From Dipteris shenzhenensis (lineage: Eukaryota > Polypodiophyta > Polypodiopsida > Gleicheniales): DNA of 64,000 nucleotides. Position numbers and translations under genes: made by a program. Positions within the stretch are counted from its first letter, which is position 1, and every line of letters starts with the position of its first letter. This document shows positions 44,101 through 56,100 of this stretch, piece by piece. Location: the NCBI GenBank assembly GCA_047967505.1, contig CM106539.1. One strand, 5' to 3'. The notes under the pieces are model-generated. The model was not told where the DNA came from and did not search any database. It saw only the letters and a program-made list of their open reading frames with translations.

Positions 44101-47100
44101 GGAAGTCTGGAGGGTGGCCAACTGCGTCCGAAGATCTGTGCATTCTTCCTCCATGGATGAACGCTTCTTTTCCAATTCAGCCACTGGATTCTGATTTTTC
44201 CTTGGCAATCTCGGAGGAAGACAACGACTCCTTTAACTGTGTAATCCTTGGTGAAATATGGTCACCTCTGTGACATGCTGGCTTTGCAAAGTTTTCAGAG
44301 CTGCTGCATGTTGGCTGCGTAGTGTTGTCATTTCTGCTTCCCATTCCTACTTGTGAATCCTCAAGGGCAGCCTGCTGAATGTTCCAAGCGATGTCACGCT
44401 CATGTATTGCTGAGTCCTTCTCTTTCTGCCACCTTTCCTCCTGTTGTCGAAGTGTCACTTCTGTGGCACGCTGTTGGGCTGCCTGTGCTCTCTCGAATTC
44501 TAACTTCAAATGTTGCTGTTGGGAGAGGAGCTTATGAGCATAACCTGTGGAATTGAAGACCGTTGTCCCAAGCTGCGTGAAAGTGTCATCCATGATACAC
44601 TGAGCAAGATGCAGGGACCTTTTCATCCACGCATACCTATCGCTGTAATTCATTCTGTCTGCCAAATTAATCACGTTTCCCAATTCCTCAAACATGTCAG
44701 GGAGAGCTCCCTCTTCCTCGGTTGACAGGTTTCCTGTAGGTGCCAATTTGTCCAAGTGCACAAAACATGTCGGGGCCCTGGAGATCTTTCTGTTCTGTGC
44801 GAGGCATTCCTGCAAGGGAATGGTGAAGATTTAAATGAGATCCTCCTCTTCCCCACATACTAGTGAGCGTTTCTTGTGAAGGACAGATAGTAGTTGGCTG
44901 TAATCTTCATTCTGTTCTTCCACCAGGGAAATATTTGAAAGAGGTGGGCCTGATGAAGCAGCTATGTAAGCTGTGAACATATCATTCTCATGAAGGGGTG
45001 GGCAATCCACAGATTGGGGCAAAATCCCTCCCTCAAATATTTCCTCTGATGTTGAAGTGGCCGATGGAGGATCTCCTCGGGAGGGGCTCCTACTCCGGTC
45101 TTTGCTCCTGTCTCTGCCCTGTGGTGGTCGTGGTGGGGAGGCCGAAATGTGAAGTACTCCCTGGGATGACATCCCCTGAGAAAGCCCGTGGGAGTCAGGG
45201 CCCAGGCTGAGATTCAGGTCCAACACTTGGTCCAACACATGGTCAGAGGTCGCCTGAACTGTGGTGATGATTGCATCGGTGAAAGTGGTAGGGAGAGAAG
45301 ATGAAACAGCTGCAGTCCTTCGTAACAATACACCTTTCGAGGAAGTCACTAGTACAGTCATCGTCACTGGTACAACAGTCGTCGTCACTGGTACAACAGG
45401 GGGTGTACCTGGTGCAATCCCTCCCACTGAAAGTCTGGAGATCCCTGGAGAAGCCTGGACAAGTGTGACTGATGGAGATGTAAGTCCGGGCACGGGCACG
45501 GGCACTGGCGAAGTGACTGATGAAGATACGAGACATGTCACTGATAGGAAACCTGTAGCACAAGTAGCAGAATATACTGAAGAACCTCCGGCGCAGACTT
45601 CATCAGGTGGCGCTCGCCGAAGTGTCCTCCTGGTCGAAAGAGGAGAGGAGGCAGTTCCGGGGGAAGGGACACTGGAAGTGACAGTGAAAGAGATGTAAGA
45701 GGGGGTGACACGAGGGGAGAGAGATGATGAAGGGAGGCGACCTGTGACAATGGAAGGAGGGTTGGCCTTCCACTGGTGAAGTAAGAAGGTGAGGTGGGGC
45801 CCACAAGTACAGGTATATGTGCCCCGACGCTTGCGGACTGTGTTACGGAAGGCAGAGTAGAAGAGTGAGGCGAAATCGTAGGGAGTGACCGAGAGAATGG
45901 AGTCTAAGGCAGAATGGATCGCCTTGGTGATGAAGAAGTGGCCTGGGGCAGAGTAGAAGTGCGTGAACAAATACCTCGCTGAAAGCGCCTCTCGGCTGTT
46001 TCCCTCGAGAACCTTCTTGCACTCATGTCCTCTGCGATGAGTTTTACACGTAGACAAGAAGGACAGGAATGTGGGTGAGTCGGTGTGAGGTGGCAAAAGG
46101 GGAAGTGTGGGAAGACGGAGATATGTGGATACGAGACTAGGAGTGAACATGTGACGGGAATTCAAGAATCCAAATGTGTCTATTGCAAAGTCATAAGACT
46201 GAATGAACGCAGTACACATTTGGACATCCACCTGGGGAAGTGTGACAACATCAAACTCCATGAGAGACATGCGGGCTATCTCATCAGGTGACAAGATGCT
46301 AGACAGCTTGAGTGTGGGATCGAGGAAAGGTTTGAAAACCACCCAAATGATCGAGGAAGATGAAGCAGGGGGTGGAAGATCACAAGCTGTACTTTGTGGG
46401 GCCAAATCACCACCACCGGTACTGTGACCACTATGCCCACTGGATGCCTTGGATGGTGTTTTGATTGTACCTGTGGGGGGCAGATAGTCAGAGCCTCCAT
46501 GATCTGAATCAGAGGAACTCGAAAAAGGGGATAGCTCCTCATCTGATATGATAGTGATCCTGTTGGAGGGAGGTGAATCTGCAGCTGCTCGAGGTTGTTT
46601 GGAAGTGCTCTGTGGTGTAGACCCGGCACCCAGGTCATCCGTGGTGCATTTGCCAAGTGATGCCATGGAGGATGGTCCTGATCCTATTTTGTGGCCTACC
46701 CAAGCCCGATGGAAGTCAACGAATAGAGTATCGCGGGGTAATCTGGGTTTGTACTTGTGGCGAGGGGCACGGGTAGGCATGAACGATGGTGTCGTATGGA
46801 GAGGAAAAGAGTGCGAAGGGGGTGTCGATGTCGAGGTCTGGAGAGGCAAGGAGGGAGGAGGAGGTGTTGATGTCGAGGTTATTAAGAGAGGAGCCCGGAA
46901 TCTGCTACGAGAGAATTCCTTAGTAGAGCCACCAATGCAGGCCCATGCTTCGTATGGAGAGGAAAAGAGTTACGAAGGGGTAGGAAAATAGTGAGGAAGG
47001 GATCTCGCTGTCGAGGTCTGGAGAGGCAAAGAGGGAGGAGTAGGTGTTGAGGTCGAGGTTAACAAGATAGGAGCCTAGAATTTTGTATGAGAGAATCCTT

Positions 47101-50100
47101 AGCAAAGCCACCAGTGCACCCCATGCGTCATATGGAGAGGAAAAGAGTGAGGAGGGGGTGTCCGTGGAGAGGTAGAGGAAGAGGACGGATGTAGAGTGAT
47201 AGGGAGGGAGGGGTGACGAGGGGGGGGGAGGGGGGCAGGAACAAGGAGGGGAGAGGGGGTGACGCAGAGGGTGTAGGGAGGAGAAGGGGGAGAGTTGAGC
47301 AGGAGAGGGGGACGTAGGCAGGTAGAGGGAGAGGGGAGAGAGGGGGTTGCGCTGGAGAGGGGGGAGGTAGGTAGAGGGAGAGGGGAGAGGGGCTGCGCAG
47401 GAGAGAGGGGGAGGGGCAGGGTGGCGGGTAGAGGGAGAGAGGGGGGGGGGGGGCTGTTGCGCAAGAGAGGGGGGGAGGGCAGGTAGAGGGAGAGGGGGGA
47501 GGGGCTGCGCTGGAGAGGGGGGAGGGGCAGGGTGGCGGGTAGAGGGAGAGAGGTGGGGGGGCTGTGCGCAGGAGAGGGGGGGGAGGGCAGGTAGAGGGAG
47601 AGGGGGAAGGGGCTGCACAGGAGAAGGGCGGAGGGGCAGGGTGGCGGGTAGAGGCAGAGAGGGGGGGAGGGGCTGTTGCGCAAGAGAGGGGGGAAGGCAG
47701 GTAGAGGGAGAGGGGGGAGGGGCTGCGCAAGAGAGGGGGGAGGGGCAGGGTGGCGGGTAGAGGGAGAGAGGTGGGGGGGCCATGCGCACGAGAGGGGGGG
47801 AGGGCAGGTAGAGGGAGAGGGGGGAGGGGCTGCACAGGAGAAGGGGGGAGGGGCAGGGTGGCGGGTAGAGGGAGAGGGGGGGGGAGGGGGGGGGGGGGGG
47901 GGGGGGCTTGTTGTGCAAGAGAGGGGGGGGGGCAGGTAGAGGGAGAGGGGGGGAGGGGCTGCGCAGGAGAGGGGGGAGGGGCAGTGTGGCGGGTAGAGGG
48001 AGAGAGGGGGGGGGGGGGGGCTGTTGCCCAGGAGAGGGAGCTGCGTGGAGAGGGAGAGAGCTGGTTGCCAAGGAGGAGGGAGAGAGCTGGTTGCCAAGGA
48101 GAGGAGAGCTGGGAGGAGGATAGTTGGCCACCAAACTAGCGCGCTTTTGAGTGTGGTGTGTAAGGGGTGGAGAGAACCGATAGAGGGGGGAGAGCCAAAA
48201 AGCAAATCCACCAAACTTAACCTTATCCACTAAATTTAGCATATTCGTCAAATTTAGCATATTCGTCAAATTTAGCATATTTGCCAAATTTAGCATATTC
48301 ACCACATTTAGCTAAGTGCCAAAAATAGGTTGGACGTGCATTGCCAGGATGATGGAAGATGGAAGAAAAAGAGATGAGTGTGACAAAGGGTGGAGAGAGA
48401 AAGTATTGATAGGAGAGAGGTGGGGGAGTGACATAGGGTGGAGAGAGAAGGTGTTTGTAAGAGGGAGGCAGAGGTGGAAAGGGTGGAGAGGGAATGAGTT
48501 TGTAAGAGAGAGGTGGGGGTTGGACAGAGGGTGGAAAGAGAAGGGATTTGTAAGAGAGAGGTAGGGGGTTGGACATAAGGTGGAAAGATGAGGTGTTTGT
48601 AAGAGAGAGGTAGGGAGTTGGACAGAGGGTGGAAAGAGAAGGGGTTTGTAAGAGAGAGGTAGGGGGTTGGACAAAGGGTGGAAAGAGAAGGCTTTTGTAA
48701 GAGGGAGGTGGACAGAAGGTGGAAAGAGAAGGGGTTTGTAAGAGAGAGGTAGGGGGTTGGACAGAGGGTGGAAAGAGAAGGCTTTTGTAAGAGGGAGGTG
48801 GGAGGTGGACAGAAGGTGGAAAGAGAAGGGGTTTGTAAGAGAGGTTTGGACAGAGGGTGGAAGGGGTTGGATAGAGGGTGGAAAGAGAAGGCTTTTGTAA
48901 GAGGGAGGTGGGAGGTGGACTGAAGGTGGAAAGAGAAGGGGTTTGTAAGAGAGGTTTGGACAGAGGGTGGAAAGAGAAGGCTTTTGTAAGAGGGAGGTGG
49001 GAGGTGGAAAGAAGGTGGAAAGAGAAGGGGTTTGTAAGAGAGAGGTAGGGGGGTTGGACAGAGGGTGGAAAGAGAAGGGCTTTGTAAGAGAGAGAAAGAA
49101 GTTGGACAGAGAGTGGAAAGAGAAGGCTTTTGTAAGAGGGAGGTGGGAGGTGAACAAAAGGTAGAAAGAGAAGGCGTTTGTAAGAGAGAGGTAGGGGGTT
49201 GGACAGAGGGTGGAAAGAGAAGGGTTTTATAAGAGAGAGGTAGAAGTTGGACAGAGGGTGGAAAGAGAAGGTTTTTGTAAGAGGGAGGTGGGGAGTTGGA
49301 CATAGGGTGGAAAGAGAAGGTTTTTGTAAGAGGGAGGTGGGGAGTTGGACAGAGGGTGGAAAGAGAGGGGTTTTATAAGAGAGAGATAGAAGTTGGACAG
49401 AGGATGGAAAGAGAAGGGGTTTGTAAGAGAGAGGTAGAAGGTTGGACAAAGGGTGGAAAGAGAAGGGTTTTGTAAGAGAGAGGTAGAAGTTGGACAGAGG
49501 GTGGAAAGAGAAGGCTTTTGTAAGAGGGAGGTGGGAGGTGGATAGAAGGTGGACAGAGAAGGGGTTTGTAAGAGAGAGGTAGGGGGTTGGACAGAGGGTG
49601 GAAAGAGAAGGGTTTTGTAAGAGAGAGGTAGAAGTTGGACAAAGGGTGGAAAGAGAAGGGGTTTGTAAGAGAGAGATAGAAGGTTGGACAGAGGGTGGAA
49701 AGAGAAGGGGTTTGTAAGAGAGAGGTAGAAGGTTGGACAGAGGGTGGAAAGAGAAGGGTTTTGTAAGAGAGAGGTAGAAGTTGGACAGAGGGTGGAAAGA
49801 GAAGGGGTTTGTAAGAGAGAGGTAGAAGTTGGAGAGAAGATAGAAGGAGAAGGAGTTTGTAAAACGGGATGAAAAGGGGAGGCCGTAGTTAGAGAGAGAA
49901 AGTGACACGGAGTGAAAAAGGATTTAAAGGGTGGTCATTTAGAGAGAGAAAGTGGCGCGGGATGAAAAAAAAGGTCACACTTAGAGAGAGAAAGTGGCTC
50001 GAGGTGAAAATTGGAGGGCTCACTTAGAGAGAGAAAGTGACACTCGGGTGGAAAGAAAAGGACCCATGTAGAGAGAGAAAGTGGCACCAAGGGGAGAGAG

Positions 50101-53100
50101 GAGGAGCCATGTAGAGAGAGAAAGTGGCACCAGGGGCAGAGAGGATGACCCTTGTAGAAAGAGAAAGTGGCCCTCAGAGGGAGAAGATGTCACCAGGAAG
50201 GAGAAGGTAAGAGTGTATATGGAAGGACTAGGAGGGTGTTTCCTCATTGATCATGGTACCTCTTGATGCGTGACCCATTCACTGGTGCAAGTAGGAGTCT
50301 GCCTTCCAAAGTAGCCAAGTAGACTCCACCACTTGGGATAAGCTTGGCAATGAAAAATGGGCCTGTCCAACCACTTACAAACTTAGGTTTGTGTTTGAGA
50401 AACTTACTGGAATACAAGAGTACTAAATTTCCAACTTTGAAATTTCTTTTTCTGAGGTTCCGGTCATGCCAAGCTTTTTGTCGTTTCTGCCACACTTCTT
50501 GAGCGAAAACTGCTTCACGTCGATGCTCTGCTAGTGCTTCCAAATCCCACAAGCGTTCCATTGTGCAGGCTTCAAAGTTGTCATTTTTGTCTGGAAGAAT
50601 CCTCTAGGTATCAAGATGAAATTCATCAGGCATAACCGCCTCCAGTCCATAAACCAGCTCGAAGGGTGAATACCCAGTACTCGCCTTGTAAGCAGTTCGA
50701 TAGGCGAATATAGCAGCTGGAAGTATGTCGTCCCAATCGGCTAAAGAACTTAGGCAAAGTCGATGCACGATCCTGCACATTGTGCGATTTGAGCTCTCAG
50801 CTAGACCATTGGCACGTGAGTAATAGGGAGATGAAAATTTGTGAACTATTTGTAGCAGGTGAACTAGTGCAGCAATGGTGTCATTTAGGAAGTGAGACCC
50901 TCTATCACTCATCAACTCAACAGGACAACCAAACCGAGAGATGATATGGTCATATAGAAATGTGGCTACTACATGGGCTGTACAGTTCTTGATTGCCTTG
51001 GCTTCGACCCATTTGGTTCCATAGTCGGTGGCAAGCAGAGCATACTTGTTCCCTCGGCGTGTGGCAGAAGAGATGGGTCCAATGAAATCCAATCCCCAGC
51101 GATAGAAGGGAGGCACCGGAGTGAATGGTTTGAGAGGGAGGTACTCACGCCTTGTAGGCTTGGGGCCCGCTCGTTGACATGAATCACATCTGGTTACATG
51201 AGCATGGCAGTCGCGGAAGAGCTTGGGCCACCAGAACCCTGCTCGCATGATCTTCCGAGCAGTAGCATCTGAGGCCATATGCCCTCCACCTATGCCAGCA
51301 TGTGCCTCTTCAAGAATGGATTGTGTCTCGTGCGGAAGCACACACCGTCTCAAGATCTGGTCCTTCCCGAGCTTGTACAATTGACCTGCAATCAACTTAA
51401 AAGGAGCAGCTTGAAGGATCCGCTTGCGTTTCTCTGTTGGAGTTAATCCTGGAGGAAAGCCACCTGTAGACAAGAGGTGTACTATGTTGGCATACCATGG
51501 TGGAAAGCAGTCCACCGCAAACAGGCATTCATCAGGTAGTGCCGTCATTCCGAACAAGCCCGCATCGGGTAATTCATCGGTGATACCACTGGCTGGTTCC
51601 CCGGAATGTAACCTGGACAAGTGGTCTGCAGGTTGATGCAGTCTCCCAGCCCTCGCCACAATGTCGAATTCAAATTCTTGAAAAAGAAGAATCCATCTAC
51701 TTATCCGGCCACCAAGAGTAGGCTTATTCAATAAATACTTAAGAACTTGATGATCAGTGATGATCACAAACTTGTTGCCCAAGAGGTAGTGACGATACTT
51801 GGTCATGGCATAAACCATGCCGAGGCCCTCCCTTTCTGTGGTACTATAATTGCGTTCTGCTCCATTGAGTTGTCGACTCGCGAAGTAGATCGGCAAATCA
51901 ATCTTGGCATCCTGGTTAGGTTGAGCCAGTATAGCACCTACTGCCCACCCACTAGCATCCACATGGACATGAAAAATTACATCCCAATCGGGCTGCCTGA
52001 GGATGGGGGCCTTCACGAGGCGATGCTTCAGATCATCAAAGGCTAGTTGTTGTGGGGTGGCCCAAACAAAAAATCAGTCTTGATGTAGGAGTTCAGTGCA
52101 ATAGCAATGTCGGCATAGAAACGTATGAACCTTCGGTAATATCCTACATGCCCTAAGAAGGACTTCACCTCTTTGGGTGTACGAGGGATGGGCAATGAGA
52201 TGATCACCTCTACCTTTGCGGGGTCTGTGGTCATGCCCTCAGCAGAAACAATATGACCAAGGAGAACACCTCGGAGGGCGAGAAAGAAACATTTGTCAGG
52301 GTTCAAACACAAGCGCACTTCTCTGCACTTATCAAAGACCCATCTCAACTTATGCAAATGATCATTTTGTATGGCCAGATCAAGATGGGAGGCCGATTTA
52401 CCATTAAAAACAGAGAAGTCATCTAGAAATACCTCAAGAAACTTGCCGATATTCTCTTGAAAGAGTTTGGTTACAAGTCGTTGAAAGGTTGCCGGGGCAT
52501 TACATAGTCCAAAGGGCATCATTCGGTAGGCGTATGTTCCCCATTGAGTGACAAAGGTAGTCTTGGGCTGATCCTATTCTTTCACTCGGACTTGGCTGTA
52601 CCCGCTATATCCATCCATGAATGAGTATAAAGCATGTCCTGCCACTGTCTCCAACACTCTATCTATGAAGGGAAAGGGGAACCTATCACGTCGTGTTGCA
52701 GCATTCAAACTCCGATAGTCAACACATATTTTAAGTTTGCCGGTCTCTCTTTTGGGTACAATGACAATTCCGCTGACCCAATCGGAGTAATCAATTGGGT
52801 AGATTAATCCTGCTTGCTCCATTTTCTGTATATCTGTTTGGACCGTCTTGCCGTAGTTGGGATTCATGCGGTATGGACCTTTAATCACACGGTCTGCATC
52901 CGGATATAAGTCGATGCGATGCTCCATGAAATCAACGGGCACCCCCTTCAGATCCTTGTAGGACCAAGCAAAGACATCCACAAATTCTTTAAAAAGGTCG
53001 GTGACTATATCTAGAAGATAGTCATGTTCCCAGACCCAAGTGGCTAACTTCAAGTGCCTGGGTTGGTCCTCACTTCCAATGTTGAGATACCACCAGTTCC

Positions 53101-56100
53101 GTGCCTCATCAACAAGGGCACTGCATTGGGATGTTGAGGTACTTGGTTCACCCATTCTCAGTCCTGTATGTGCTGGAGTATCTTCAAGGGGAAAGTCCCC
53201 CTCCACTTCTCTCAACCAAGATGGGGGTTAAGTAACAAGGGGGTTCTCAGGCATCGACTAAGATGTAGAATCAATAGATGTTGCAGATGTTGTATGCCTT
53301 CGATGCCTCGGTGACTGTTTCAGCATGCCTCGGTAAGGTAAGCCTTCCACCTCATAAGTGGTTTCCGGAAGGTCTTGAATTGAGGGGTGGTCGGCTTCTG
53401 ATAAGAAAAGGTCAAGCAAAGTGAGATCGGCCATGTCCTCACCTCTGTATCCGGTATGCACCACCCTGGGTCCCCCCAAGACCTCAAGCTGTTGGTGGTG
53501 ATTCTCCTCAAGTTCGGCAATGTCTATGTCACTTTCTTCTAAATCACTATCACCATCAGTCTCGACTTCATTAGTGTTATTGTCTTCTATATGACCATCA
53601 TTGCACTCAGCAATACCATGGTTGTACACCGTAGTACCATGGTTGTACACCGTAATACCATGATTGTACTCTGGAGTACCATTGGTGGGTTGTGCAATAC
53701 CAACCTCGTCTACAGTAGATCCTTCATTGTATCCTATAGTATTGTCAGCATCATTTTGATCAATGTCCTCCATATCGGCCACTGGACGATCCTCAATGTT
53801 TACTGCAGTACCATCATTGTCCTCAGTACGATCAGTGGTGTCCACTGTAGTACCCCTAGTGACCATTCTCTTATACATGTGTGGACTATTGCAAAGTCCA
53901 AAGGGCATCCTTTCGTAAACTAGTTCAGCTAGACCCTGTGGTTCTGGGTGGATTTCTAATACTACAAGTAGGTGTTCTTCTTGATCTTCTTGTTGGCATA
54001 GTTCCACCATGTTGACGGCTAAGGAGCCTAGGGCTCCCATCCAATCCAAAATGACAGCTTCCTTGTCTTCTTGATCAGCCCAATCCAACAAGTAGGTCAA
54101 ACTTTCAAATCCTTCTAGGATTGTCTCCTCATTGATATCTTGGTCACCACCCCTGGGCCAGTCCCCACAGGCCCAATGCTCCTCTTCGGCTCCGGCTTGT
54201 TCTTCAAAATCCTCCTCTCCTAGTTCTATTGGTATGTGCCTTGCCCTGTGACCATATCTATTTCAAGGGATGTGGATCCCAGGGGCAATCGAACTTCATC
54301 AGTTGACCAATCCTGAATGGCCTTTGAAGACCGCAACCATGGCCTACCAAGAAGTAGAGGGTAAGTTTGTTCATATCAAGGACAACAAAATTGGAGAGAA
54401 AAGTTACTCCGCCAATCTTCATGTGAACACCTTTGACTACACCCATTGGTTTTACTCTGCGTTGATCAGCCATGCATACCTGAAAGTGAACATCACTTGT
54501 CAACTTCAACCCTAGTTTTTGGAGTGTGCCTTTCGGCATAATGTTCACAGCCGCCCCACCATCAAGGAAGACATCCTTCAGCTCCACTCCATGGATCTCC
54601 ACGGTGAGCTTGGGACTTTGTTCACAAGTGAGGGCAGCATAGCCAGAGAAGTGGTCCGGTGTAGACCCATGCTGAGCTGGTAATGTCTCTGGTGTTGGCT
54701 CACTCGGAGTAGATCCCTTGTGTCGACCTCCTGGGAGGCGATTAAGAAATGTAATAGTCTGATGCTTGATTTGGGGGGACAATAGACAAAGTTGTCGTAG
54801 AGTGAGGTTGGGTTTGAAACTCATAAGATCCTCAAATAGGGAGTAGTGGTGGACACTAGCATTAGCCTTCTGCAACCTCATCCTCCTAGCCTCTGGCCGA
54901 GGGTCAAAGCTTACACGAGGATGTGGATGTAGGTCTGAACTGTAAGTCATTGTCTCCAGTGGTTTCTCTTCCATCACTCCTTTCCCTTTTTCCTAGGCAG
55001 GACTAGGTCTTGTCCCCATAGCCCCTTCTCTGTTGAGTGTTGTTGGGGACAAACTGGGAGGACCTACTCGTGCCTCATTATCCCGGTGTTGTCCGAGGGT
55101 TGTCACTTCTGTTGCAAACCTCACAGTTTTGGACTTGCGGGATGGAAACTGAGGTGTGCTACCTTCATCTTCAGAACTTGTTTGAAGATCTCTCGTGACA
55201 CCCTTTACCACCTCCTGATACCTCAAAGGCATAGAGTGATCACCCGAGGATGAGGCACTTCCAGAGTTAGTGGTTGACCTTAATGGCTGTGTGCCCTGCG
55301 AGATTGTTTCTGAATCACTATCAAAAGCCAGCATGGGTGGTCTATTCCTGGGCGTACTGTGTACCTTGGAGGGGGAGAATGACCTCGGTGGGGGAACACT
55401 TGTCGAACTCATTGGTGATGAGGTCTCCGGTGCTGACTCTGAGTCGCCCTTACATTTGTCACCTTTTGTATGTAACCGTGTCACAGTGCCCAACACTGCG
55501 CCAATCAAATGGAGACTGTTGCCCTCCCCCGCCACTACTACATCAACCATATTCACTTGGGATGCAGGTTCCACTCTTCCATTGGGACAATCTCTGGTGT
55601 AGTGGTCGTTTGTGTTGCACTGTGTACAAGAGGGTCCCCCGAACGGCTGTGTACAATCATCTTGGTAGTGGCCGTACTCGCCACATCTGTAACACATGAT
55701 GGGTCTTCTAAATTTTGTACCTCTGCCTGCACCTCCACGTCCACCTCGGAAACCACCCCTTCGACCGCGTTGATAAGAGGGTCCATAGCCACCTCCTGAC
55801 ATAGGTGGTTGGTACGGTGCATAGTATGACTGAGGATAGAAACAAGGGGAACCAATTGAATTGGGGGCAAGAGCTTGGAGCAAAGGGGGAGTCGGAAGCA
55901 ATGGAGGCGGCATGACAGGAGGAGGAGGTGGCTCAGATGCTCGTGCAAGAGGGGGAGCAGGAGATACTTCTGCTGGGCCAGAAGTTATGGGTACCGTTCT
56001 GTTGACTGCAACAACTAGAGGTTCCCCCGAGGTATACTCTGGAAGAAGCTTCCTTAATCCTTTGAGGTACCTACACTCAGAGGCATCATGTCCATGGATC

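Noticed and set aside
43776-44273. 165-codon plus-strand frame
   Set aside because: It is the complement of the coiled-coil frame of the Gypsy F accessory gene and matches nothing itself.
44782-44832. A possible 51-nt intron bridging the stop between the two accessory frames of Gypsy F
   Set aside because: GTATGT and CCCTTGCAG ends exist and the length keeps the frame, but 51 nt is shorter than usual plant introns. A simple stop mutation is likelier without RNA data.
47099-48305. Proline-rich minus-strand frames of up to 461 codons
   Set aside because: They are produced by the ~110-bp purine-rich array in several phases at once. There is no codon constraint and no domain.
48360-49860. Possible CRISPR array
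   Set aside because: Units are contiguous, variable in length and lack unique spacers, there are no cas genes, and the DNA is clearly plant nuclear.
48223-49908. 561-codon minus-strand frame and its overlapping 331- and 281-codon frames
   Set aside because: All three phases are open because the minisatellite unit lacks stops. The peptide is one repeated 16-residue unit.
50244-50603. Separate small gene after integrase
   Set aside because: It is in frame with integrase after a single TAG and carries the normal integrase C-terminus.
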